Assembly: GCA_009746045.1 (NCBI GenBank)
Contig: RPFO01002250.1
Location: 27,501 to 58,235, forward strand
DNA: 30,735 nt
Source of the DNA: Mesostigma viride
Taxonomy: Eukaryota; Streptophyta; Mesostigmatophyceae; Mesostigmatales; Mesostigmataceae
Direction: 5' to 3'
The notes beneath the pieces were generated by a model. The model worked only from the letters and a program-made list of their open reading frames with translations, had not been told where the DNA came from and ran no database searches. Both the position numbers and the translations under genes were made by a program. Every line of letters begins with the position of its first letter. Position 1 is the stretch's first letter. Positions 17,290-26,339 of this stretch are shown here, in pieces.

Positions 17290-17589
17290 CGTGCTTGTAC
17301 GCACAACCACCCGCGTTCCCCTCCGCCGGCGCCCCCGCCGCCGGGCTCTCCGCCGCCACCGGTGTTGCCCCCTCCCGCCGCCGGCCCTTCCGCGCCGTCG
17401 GAAGCTGCAGCGGCAGCACAGCAAATGCCCCCTCCCCCCGCACCATCGTCGGGGCAACAGGCGCGCGGCGCTCATGCAGCAAAGGCGGCGAAGGAGCGGA
17501 GGAAATCGGCGGCTTCTGGGTCATCGGGTTCCGATGCCGCGACGGCAGCAACTGGAAAAGCAACCCACCACACACTGCCAGCTGTCCGG
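17290..17589 (+). CDS. Exon A of proposed multi-exon gene: Pro/Ala-rich N-terminus
   Basis: A GC-rich island whose + frame reads as a proline-rich then Ala/Ser/Lys-rich segment ([39 protein letters not shown]), low-complexity sequence typical of a disordered nuclear N-terminus. It ends TTGCCAGCTGTCCGG followed by GTAGGTG, a good donor, and does so on a codon boundary. The acceptor of exon B (24568) is also at a codon boundary, so the frames join in phase. Translation could start at ATG 17425 or in an upstream exon (possibly 16645-16743). The other five frames give no better protein. Without RNA evidence the model stays a proposal. Confidence 0.5.
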
Positions 17590-17627
17590 GTAGGTGTTAC
17601 GCACAAGGATGTGATTTTCTTGCGCCA

Positions 17628-20600
17628 TCCTTGTCCTTGTCCTTGTCCTTGTCCTTGTCCTTGTCCTTGTCCTTGTCCTTGTCCTTGTCCTTGTCCTTGT
17701 CCTTGTCCTTGTCCTTGTCCTTGTCCTTGTCCTTGTCCTTGTCCTTGTCCTTGTCCTTGTCCTTGTCCTTGTCCTTGTCCTTGTCCTTGTCCTTGTCCTT
17801 GTCCTTGTCCTTGTCCTTGTCCTTGTCCTTGTCCTTGTCCTTGTCCTTGTCCTTGTCCTTGTCCTTGTCCTTGTCCTTGTCCTTGTCCTTGTCCTTGTCC
17901 TTGTCCTTGTCCTTGTCCTTGTCCTTGTCCTTGTCCTTGTCCTTGTCCTTGTCCTTGTCCTTGTCCTTGTCCTTGTCCTTGTCCTTGTCCTTGTCCTTGT
18001 CCTTGTCCTTGTCCTTGTCCTTGTCCTTGTCCTTGTCCTTGTCCTTGTCCTTGTCCTTGTCCTTGTCCTTGTCCTTGTCCTTGTCCTTGTCCTTGTCCTT
18101 GTCCTTGTCCTTGTCCTTGTCCTTGTCCTTGTCCTTGTCCTTGTCCTTGTCCTTGTCCTTGTCCTTGTCCTTGTCCTTGTCCTTGTCCTTGTCCTTGTCC
18201 TTGTCCTTGTCCTTGTCCTTGTCCTTGTCCTTGTCCTTGTCCTTGTCCTTGTCCTTGTCCTTGTCCTTGTCCTTGTCCTTGTCCTTGTCCTTGTCCTTGT
18301 CCTTGTCCTTGTCCTTGTCCTTGTCCTTGTCCTTGTCCTTGTCCTTGTCCTTGTCCTTGTCCTTGTCCTTGTCCTTGTCCTTGTCCTTGTCCTTGTCCTT
18401 GTCCTTGTCCTTGTCCTTGTCCTTGTCCTTGTCCTTGTCCTTGTCCTTGTCCTTGTCCTTGTCCTTGTCCTTGTCCTTGTCCTTGTCCTTGTCCTTGTCC
18501 TTGTCCTTGTCCTTGTCCTTGTCCTTGTCCTTGTCCTTGTCCTTGTCCTTGTCCTTGTCCTTGTCCTTGTCCTTGTCCTTGTCCTTGTCCTTGTCCTTGT
18601 CCTTGTCCTTGTCCTTGTCCTTGTCCTTGTCCTTGTCCTTGTCCTTGTCCTTGTCCTTGTCCTTGTCCTTGTCCTTGTCCTTGTCCTTGTCCTTGTCCTT
18701 GTCCTTGTCCTTGTCCTTGTCCTTGTCCTTGTCCTTGTCCTTGTCCTTGTCCTTGTCCTTGTCCTTGTCCTTGTCCTTGTCCTTGTCCTTGTCCTTGTCC
18801 TTGTCCTTGTCCTTGTCCTTGTCCTTGTCCTTGTCCTTGTCCTTGTCCTTGTCCTTGTCCTTGTCCTTGTCCTTGTCCTTGTCCTTGTCCTTGTCCTTGT
18901 CCTTGTCCTTGTCCTTGTCCTTGTCCTTGTCCTTGTCCTTGTCCTTGTCCTTGTCCTTGTCCTTGTCCTTGTCCTTGTCCTTGTCCTTGTCCTTGTCCTT
19001 GTCCTTGTCCTTGTCCTTGTCCTTGTCCTTGTCCTTGTCCTTGTCCTTGTCCTTGTCCTTGTCCTTGTCCTTGTCCTTGTCCTTGTCCTTGTCCTTGTCC
19101 TTGTCCTTGTCCTTGTCCTTGTCCTTGTCCTTGTCCTTGTCCTTGTCCTTGTCCTTGTCCTTGTCCTTGTCCTTGTCCTTGTCCTTGTCCTTGTCCTTGT
19201 CCTTGTCCTTGTCCTTGTCCTTGTCCTTGTCCTTGTCCTTGTCCTTGTCCTTGTCCTTGTCCTTGTCCTTGTCCTTGTCCTTGTCCTTGTCCTTGTCCTT
19301 GTCCTTGTCCTTGTCCTTGTCCTTGTCCTTGTCCTTGTCCTTGTCCTTGTCCTTGTCCTTGTCCTTGTCCTTGTCCTTGTCCTTGTCCTTGTCCTTGTCC
19401 TTGTCCTTGTCCTTGTCCTTGTCCTTGTCCTTGTCCTTGTCCTTGTCCTTGTCCTTGTCCTTGTCCTTGTCCTTGTCCTTGTCCTTGTCCTTGTCCTTGT
19501 CCTTGTCCTTGTCCTTGTCCTTGTCCTTGTCCTTGTCCTTGTCCTTGTCCTTGTCCTTGTCCTTGTCCTTGTCCTTGTCCTTGTCCTTGTCCTTGTCCTT
19601 GTCCTTGTCCTTGTCCTTGTCCTTGTCCTTGTCCTTGTCCTTGTCCTTGTCCTTGTCCTTGTCCTTGTCCTTGTCCTTGTCCTTGTCCTTGTCCTTGTCC
19701 TTGTCCTTGTCCTTGTCCTTGTCCTTGTCCTTGTCCTTGTCCTTGTCCTTGTCCTTGTCCTTGTCCTTGTCCTTGTCCTTGTCCTTGTCCTTGTCCTTGT
19801 CCTTGTCCTTGTCCTTGTCCTTGTCCTTGTCCTTGTCCTTGTCCTTGTCCTTGTCCTTGTCCTTGTCCTTGTCCTTGTCCTTGTCCTTGTCCTTGTCCTT
19901 GTCCTTGTCCTTGTCCTTGTCCTTGTCCTTGTCCTTGTCCTTGTCCTTGTCCTTGTCCTTGTCCTTGTCCTTGTCCTTGTCCTTGTCCTTGTCCTTGTCC
20001 TTGTCCTTGTCCTTGTCCTTGTCCTTGTCCTTGTCCTTGTCCTTGTCCTTGTCCTTGTCCTTGTCCTTGTCCTTGTCCTTGTCCTTGTCCTTGTCCTTGT
20101 CCTTGTCCTTGTCCTTGTCCTTGTCCTTGTCCTTGTCCTTGTCCTTGTCCTTGTCCTTGTCCTTGTCCTTGTCCTTGTCCTTGTCCTTGTCCTTGTCCTT
20201 GTCCTTGTCCTTGTCCTTGTCCTTGTCCTTGTCCTTGTCCTTGTCCTTGTCCTTGTCCTTGTCCTTGTCCTTGTCCTTGTCCTTGTCCTTGTCCTTGTCC
20301 TTGTCCTTGTCCTTGTCCTTGTCCTTGTCCTTGTCCTTGTCCTTGTCCTTGTCCTTGTCCTTGTCCTTGTCCTTGTCCTTGTCCTTGTCCTTGTCCTTGT
20401 CCTTGTCCTTGTCCTTGTCCTTGTCCTTGTCCTTGTCCTTGTCCTTGTCCTTGTCCTTGTCCTTGTCCTTGTCCTTGTCCTTGTCCTTGTCCTTGTCCTT
20501 GTCCTTGTCCTTGTCCTTGTCCTTGTCCTTGTCCTTGTCCTTGTCCTTGTCCTTGTCCTTGTCCTTGTCCTTGTCCTTGTCCTTGTCCTTGTCCTTGTCC

Positions 20601-23600
20601 TTGTCCTTGTCCTTGTCCTTGTCCTTGTCCTTGTCCTTGTCCTTGTCCTTGTCCTTGTCCTTGTCCTTGTCCTTGTCCTTGTCCTTGTCCTTGTCCTTGT
20701 CCAGCACCTTGTCCTTGTCCTTGTCCTTGTCCTTGTCCTTGTCCTTGTCCTTGTCCTTGTCCTTGTCCTTGTCCTTGTCCTTGTCCTTGTCCTTGTCCTT
20801 GTCCTTGTCCTTGTCCTTGTCCTTGTCCTTGTCCTTGTCCTTGTCCTTGTCCTTGTCCTTGTCCTTGTCCTTGTCCTTGTCCTTGTCCTTGTCCTTGTCC
20901 TTGTCCTTGTCCTTGTCCTTGTCCTTGTCCTTGTCCTTGTCCTTGTCCTTGTCCTTGTCCTTGTCCTTGTCCTTGTCCTTGTCCTTGTCCTTGTCCTTGT
21001 CCTTGTCCTTGTCCTTGTCCTTGTCCTTGTCCTTGTCCTTGTCCAGTCCTTGTCCTTGTCCTTGTCCTTGTCCTTGTCCTTGTCCTTGTCCTTGTCCTTG
21101 TCCTTGTCCTTGTCCTTGTCCTTGTCCTTGTCCTTGTCCTTGTCCTTGTCCTTGTCCTTGTCCTTGTCCTTGTCCTTGTCCTTGTCCTTGTCCTTGTCCT
21201 TGTCCTTGTCCTTGTCCTTGTCCTTGTCCTTGTCCTTGTCCTTGTCCTTGTCCTTGTCCTTGTCCTTGTCCTTGTCCTTGTCCTTGTCCTTGTCCTTGTC
21301 CTTGTCCTTGTCCTTGTCCTTGTCCTTGTCCTTGTCCTTGTCCTTGTCCTTGTCCTTGTCCTTGTCCTTGTCCTTGTCCTTGTCCTTGTCCTTGTCCTTG
21401 TCCTTGTCCTTGTCCAGTCCTTGTCCTTGTCCTTGTCCTTGTCCTTGTCCTTGTCCTTGTCCTTGTCCTTGTCCTTGTCCAGTCCTTGTCCTTGTCCTTG
21501 TCCTTGTCCTTGTCCTTGCCTTGTCCTTGTCCTTGTCCTTGTCCTTGTCCTTGTCCTTGTCCTTGTCCTTGTCCTTGTCCTTGTCCTTGTCCTTGTCCTT
21601 GTCCTTGTCCTTGTCCTTGTCCTTGTCCTTGTCCTTGTCCTTGTCCTTGTCCTTGTCCTTGTCCTTGTCCTTGTCCTTGTCCTTGTCCTTGTCCTTGTCC
21701 TTGTCCTTGTCCTTGTCCTTGTCCTTGTCCTTGTCCTTGTCCTTGTCCTTGTCCTTGTCCTTGTCCTTGTCCTTGTCCTTGTCCTTGTCCTTGTCCTTGT
21801 CCTTGTCCTTGTCCTTGTCCTTGTCCTTGTCCTTGTCCTTGTCCTTGTCCTTGTCCTTGTCCTTGTCCTTGTCCTTGTCCTTGTCCTTGTCCTTGTCCTT
21901 GTCCTTGTCCTTGTCCTTGTCCTTGTCCTTGTCCTTGTCCTTGTCCTTGTCCTTGTCCTTGTCCTTGTCCTTGTCCTTGTCCTTGTCCTTGTCCTTGTCC
22001 TTGTCCTTGTCCTTGTCCTTGTCCTTGTCCTTGTCCTTGTCCTTGTCCTTGTCCTTGTCCTTGTCCTTGTCCTTGTCCTTGTCCTTGTCCTTGTCCTTGT
22101 CCTTGTCCTTGTCCTTGTCCTTGTCCTTGTCCTTGTCCTTGTCCTTGTCCTTGTCCTTGTCCTTGTCCTTGTCCTTGTCCTTGTCCTTGTCCTTGTCCTT
22201 GTCCTTGTCCTTGTCCTTGTCCTTGTCCTTGTCCTTGTCCTTGTCCTTGTCCTTGTCCTTGTCCTTGTCCTTGTCCTTGTCCTTGTCCTTGTCCTTGTCC
22301 TTGTCCTTGTCCTTGTCCTTGTCCTTGTCCTTGTCCTTGTCCTTGTCCTTGTCCTTGTCCTTGTCCTTGTCCTTGTCCTTGTCCTTGTCCTTGTCCTTGT
22401 CCTTGTCCTTGTCCTTGTCCTTGTCCTTGTCCTTGTCCTTGTCCTTGTCCTTGTCCTTGTCCTTGTCCTTGTCCTTGTCCTTGTCCTTGTCCTTGTCCTT
22501 GTCCTTGTCCTTGTCCTTGTCCTTGTCCTTGTCCTTGTCCTTGTCCTTGTCCTTGTCCTTGTCCTTGTCCTTGTCCTTGTCCTTGTCCTTGTCCTTGTCC
22601 TTGTCCTTGTCCTTGTCCTTGTCCTTGTCCTTGTCCTTGTCCTTGTCCTTGTCCTTGTCCTTGTCCTTGTCCTTGTCCTTGTCCTTGTCCTTGTCCTTGT
22701 CCTTGTCCTTGTCCTTGTCCTTGTCCTTGTCCTTGTCCTTGTCCTTGTCCTTGTCCTTGTCCTTGTCCTTGTCCTTGTCCTTGTCCTTGTCCTTGTCCTT
22801 GTCCTTGTCCTTGTCCTTGTCCTTGTCCTTGTCCTTGTCCTTGTCCTTGTCCTTGTCCTTGTCCTTGTCCTTGTCCTTGTCCTTGTCCTTGTCCTTGTCC
22901 TTGTCCTTGTCCTTGTCCTTGTCCTTGTCCTTGTCCTTGTCCTTGTCCTTGTCCTTGTCCTTGTCCTTGTCCTTGTCCTTGTCCTTGTCCTTGTCCTTGT
23001 CCTTGTCCTTGTCCTTGTCCTTGTCCTTGTCCTTGTCCTTGTCCTTGTCCTTGTCCTTGTCCTTGTCCTTGGCCTTGCCTTGTCCTTGTCCTTGTGCCAG
23101 CACCTTGTCCTTGTCCAGCACCTTGTCCTTGTGCCAGCACCTTGTCCTTGTCCTTGTCCTTGTCCTTGTGCTTGTCCTTGTCCTTGTCCTTGTCCTTGTC
23201 CTTGTGCTTGTCCTCGTCCTCGTCCTCGTCCTTGTCCTTGTCCTTGTCCTTGTCCTTGTCCTCGTCCTCGTCCTTGTCCTTGTCCTTGTCCTTGTCCTTG
23301 TCCTTGTCCTTGTCCTTGTCCTCGTCCTGTCCTTGTCCTTGTCCTTGTCCTTGTCCTTGTCCTTGTCCTTGTCCTTGTCCTTGTCCTTGTCCTTGTCCTT
23401 GCCCTTGCCTTGTCCTTGTCCTTGTCCTTGTCCTTGTCCTTGTCCTTGTCCTTGTCCTTGTCCTTGTCCTTGTCCTTGTCCTTGTCCTTGTCCTTGTCCT
23501 TGTCCTTGTCCTTGTCCTTGTCCTTGTCCTTGTCCTTGTCCTTGCCCTTGTCCTTGTCCTTGTCCTCGTCCTTGTCCTTGTCCTTGTCCTTGTCCTCGTC

Positions 23601-23662
23601 CTTGTCCTTGTCCTTGTCCTTGTCCTTGTCCTTGTCCTTGTCCTTGTCCTTGTCCTTGTCCT
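17628..23662. repeat. CCTTGT hexamer array, about 1,000 copies
   Basis: About 6.03 kb of (CCTTGT)n on +, (ACAAGG)n on -. From 17628 to 20700 (about 512 units) no substitution is seen. Interruptions then appear: CAGCA at 20702, CAG inserts near 21045, 21415 and 21480, a CTTGC unit at 21518, and a strongly mixed zone from 23070 to 23660 with GCCAGCACC blocks and CTTGTG, CTCGTC and CTTGCC variants. Purity thus falls from left to right. The motif has no stop codon in any frame of either strand, which produces giant meaningless open frames. The exact length depends on the assembly. Confidence 0.97.
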
Positions 23663-23684
23663 TTTCTTGCTTGATTTTCTTGCG

Positions 23685-24517
23685 CCAACGGCCGTTGCAA
23701 TTTGGAAATTAGGGTGTTATTTTTTTTTTGCCCAACGGCCGTCGGAACCTTGAAATTAGGGTGTGATTTTCATGCGCCAACGGCCGTTGGAACCCGTAAA
23801 TTAGGGTGTGATTTTCATGCGCCAACGGCCGTCGGAACCTTAAAATTAGGGTGTGATTTTCATGCGCCAACGGCCGTTGGAACCTGGAAATTAGGGTGTT
23901 ATTTTTCTGTCGCCAACGGCCGTTGGAACCTGGAAATGAAGGTGTCATTTTTCTCGCGCCAACGGCCGTTGGAAACTGGAAATTAGGGTGTGATTTTCAT
24001 GCGCCAACGGCCGTTGGAACCTGGAAAATAGGGTGTGATTTTTCTCGCGCCAACGGCCGTTGGAACCTGGAAAATAGGGTGTCATTTTTCTCGCGCCAAC
24101 GGCCGTTGGAACCTGGAAATTAGGGTGTGATTTTTCTGTCGCCAACGGCCGTTGGAACCTGGAAATTAGGGTGTGATTTTCATGCGCCAACGGCCGTTGG
24201 AACCTGTAAATTAGGGTGTGATTTTCATGCGCCAACGGCCGTTGGAACCTGTAAATTAGGGTGTGATTTTCATGCGCCAACGGCCGTCGGAACCTTAAAA
24301 TTAGGGTGTGATTTTCATGCGCCAACGGCCGTTGGAACCTGGAAATTAGGGTGTTATTTTTCTGTCGCCAACGGCCGTTGGAACCTGGAAATTAGGGTGT
24401 GATTTTCATGCGCCAACGGCCGTTGGAACCTGTAAATTAGGGTGTGATTTTCATGCGCCCACGGCCGTTGGAACCTGGAAATTAGGGTGTTATTTTTCTG
24501 TCGCCAACGGCCGTTGG
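23685..24517. repeat. Palindrome array 1: 19 units of 45/46 bp
   Basis: Palindromes begin at 23685, 23732, 23777, 23822, 23867, 23913, 23959, 24004, 24050, 24096, 24142, 24187, 24232, 24277, 24322, 24368, 24413, 24458 and 24504. The unit is the palindrome plus AACCTGGAAATTAGGGTGTGATTTT plus a variable joint: CATGCG (45 bp) or TCTCGCG / TCTGTCG (46 bp). A few palindromes carry GTCGG in the right arm or CCCACGG in the left. The array ends 50 bases before the proposed acceptor of exon B. Confidence 0.97.
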
Positions 24518-24567
24518 AACATAGTACTGACCTTCCGGCTATCTGTATGTTTTTTGCATGTGATCAG

Positions 24568-25722
24568 GGGCGTCCGTCAAGGCAGAGAACGGACGAAGAG
24601 CGGAGGAAGTGGGCTTACAAGATTGAACATAACTGTTCGGAAAGGCATCTCACAACATTTTTTGAGGACTGGCGCCAACGAGCACCGGGCACCGACTTAT
24701 GGTCGGTTATTGTGAAGACCTTTGAGAGGAAGGGGCTGCTGACGACACGTGCTGGAAATGCGAAGCCCAGCATTTTGGACTCCTGGGAGCCAGCGCCGTC
24801 CTCTCAAGTGCACGACAAGAATCTAACTGACACCATACAGGCGGCGTTTCATCTGCGGCAGAAGATACGCCTAGTTCCAGACGATGTCGACATCGTGGGG
24901 GGGTCCGCGATTGCGACTCAAGTACGGGCCCCCACGGAGAACTTGTGCCAACTCCCGGAACTCATGCGGCACCGGACGGTGACGGTGCGGAATTGTAGGG
25001 GGCTCGCGCCGTGGTTCGTGGGGGCCGGCACAAGTCTGACAAAAGCAAAATGTGCCGTGCCGATCTTCCGGTTTGCGTGGCAGGTGCTGGCAGACCGTGA
25101 TCCAGGTCTCTACAATTTATGGGTGCAGAGGAGTGAAAAGGTTCCTTACCACATTAAAATACTGACGGGGGACGACAGTGACCGTGCCGTGCAGAGGTTC
25201 GGATACTATCGTTCGCCAACGGCCGAGGAAGCCATGTCCATTCTCCGGACGGACTCCCTGAAGGACATGGCGGCCGCTTGCTCAGACGAGTTGATCACCA
25301 TGGAGTTGGATCCGTCCGAGTGGTCAAATGAATCTGAGCGTGAGGCAGTAGTTGACCTGACGAAATCCGCGCTGGGGAGCTTGAACATCTCGGACCATGC
25401 CGGCCTTAAGGGTAAATTTCGAGACCAGACGCCTTGCGTGTTTGTGCAGTTTGCCGTGCTGGACGGCAACCACTACACACAGATGTTGAAGTCCGTGATT
25501 TTCGAGGGCTCTGACGAGCAAGTGAGTACTGCGATAGCTGGCGAGATTGCGGGTAAACAAAAGGGCAAGTTCGTGGAGACAACCGACGAGGCGTTTGATT
25601 TGTGGAGGGGGTTGGTGAGGGACGCGGAGAAGTTCAAGTACACCAATCTGGACGTGCTCAAGGGCTGGGAGGTGGAGGGGGAAGCACTGATCCCGCCCAT
25701 GAAGGACATGCGGACGCAAAAG
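24568..25722 (+). CDS. Exon B of proposed multi-exon gene: unrecognised large domain
   Basis: The frame is open from 24487 to a stop at 25764 (ATG at 24547), but the exon edges CATGTGATCAG / GGGCGTCCG and CGCAAAAG / GTAAATAT fit splice sites at codon boundaries. The translation (385 residues) starts GRPSRQRTDEERRKWAYKIE, then a mixed alpha/beta-looking region with CSERHLTTFFEDW, IRLVPDDVDIVGGSAI, CRGLAPWFVGAGTSL, a VFVQFAVLDGNHYTQML block and a C-terminal WEVEGEALIPPMKD. No known family is recognised. DGNH recalls the DGxHR motif of ParB/Srx-type nucleases, but surrounding support is lacking. If unspliced, ATG 24547 would give a 405-residue protein ending RVWERFRH. Confidence 0.65.
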
Positions 25723-26339
25723 GTAAATATAACGGATCGGGTGTGGGAACGTTTTAGGCACTAGATGTTATTTTTCTTGCGCCAACGGCCGTTGGAACCT
25801 GGAAATTAGGGTGTGATTTTTCTTGCGCCAACGGCCGTTGGAACCTGGAAATTAGTGTGTGATTTTTCTTGCGCCAACGGCCGTTGGAACCTGGAAATTA
25901 GGGTGTCATTTTTCCTGCGCCAACGGCCGTTGGAACCTGGAAATTTGGTTGATATTTTTCTTGCGCCAACGGCCGTTGGAACCTGGAAATTCGGTCGACA
26001 TTTTTCTTGCGCCAACGGCCGTTGGAGCCTGGAAATTAGGGTGTGATTTTTCTTGCGCCAACGGCCGTTGGAACCTGGAAATTAGTGTGTGATTTTTCTT
26101 GCGCCAACGGCCGTTGGAACCTGGAAATTAGGGTGTGATTTTTCTTGCGCCAACGGCCGTTGGAACCTGGAAATTAGGGTGTGATTTTTCTTGCGCCAAC
26201 GGCCGTTGGAAACTGGAAATTAGGGTGTGATTTTTGTTCGGGAACGGCCGATCTTCCAAAGTGTAAGGACAAAATGTCAGGTCGTGTGTTGTATGACCGT
26301 TTTTTGTCTCAAACACTGATTCACATTTCATGCATGCAG
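25723..26339 (+). other. Proposed intron 2 (617 bp) with palindrome array 2
   Basis: Donor AAAG/GTAAAT at 25723 and acceptor CATTTCATGCATGCAG ending 26339, with a CACTGAT branch-like motif and a T-rich tract before it. Phase 0 on both sides. The alternative is two separate genes, the second starting at ATG 26274. Confidence 0.5.
25782..26255. repeat. Palindrome array 2: 11 units at exactly 46 bp
   Basis: Perfect palindromes start at 25782, 25828, 25874, 25920, 25966, 26012, 26058, 26104, 26150 and 26196, every spacing being 46; a broken eleventh (GGAACGGCCGATC) falls at 26242, again 46 on. The spacer reads AACCTGGAAATTAGGGTGTG then ATTTTTCTTGCG with a few substitutions. Confidence 0.97.

Larger units (their letters stand above)
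17590..24567 (+). other. Proposed intron 1 (about 7 kb) built of repeats
   Basis: GT at 17590 and AG at 24567 (TTTTTTGCATGTGATCAG) bound a 6,978-base interval almost fully occupied by the CCTTGT array (17628-23662) and the 45/46-bp palindrome array (23685-24517). Phase is 0 on both sides. Confidence 0.5.

Noticed and set aside
17155-23753. Very long open frames of 1,800-2,200 residues on both strands (poly Cys-Pro, Leu-Ser, Leu-Val, Lys-Asp, Thr-Arg, Gln-Gly)
   Set aside because: They are translations of the CCTTGT hexamer, which contains no stop codon in any of the six frames. All six dipeptide readings are equally open, which is the sign of a repeat and not of a gene.
17628-24517. Internal telomere
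   Set aside because: CCTTGT/ACAAGG does not match plant or algal telomere repeats (TTTAGGG, TTTTAGGG), and the AATTAGGG inside the palindrome unit occurs once per unit, not in tandem.
23685-26255. CRISPR array
   Set aside because: Regular spacing is present, but both the palindrome and the intervening bases are conserved, so there are no unique spacers, and the context is eukaryotic with no cas genes.
23702-26331. Open frames reading PTAVGTWKLGCDF, ANGRWNLE or RQRPLEPGN repeats
   Set aside because: These are the three frames of the 45/46-bp palindrome unit; because 46 is not a multiple of 3, each frame cycles through all three peptides. No start or codon bias supports translation.
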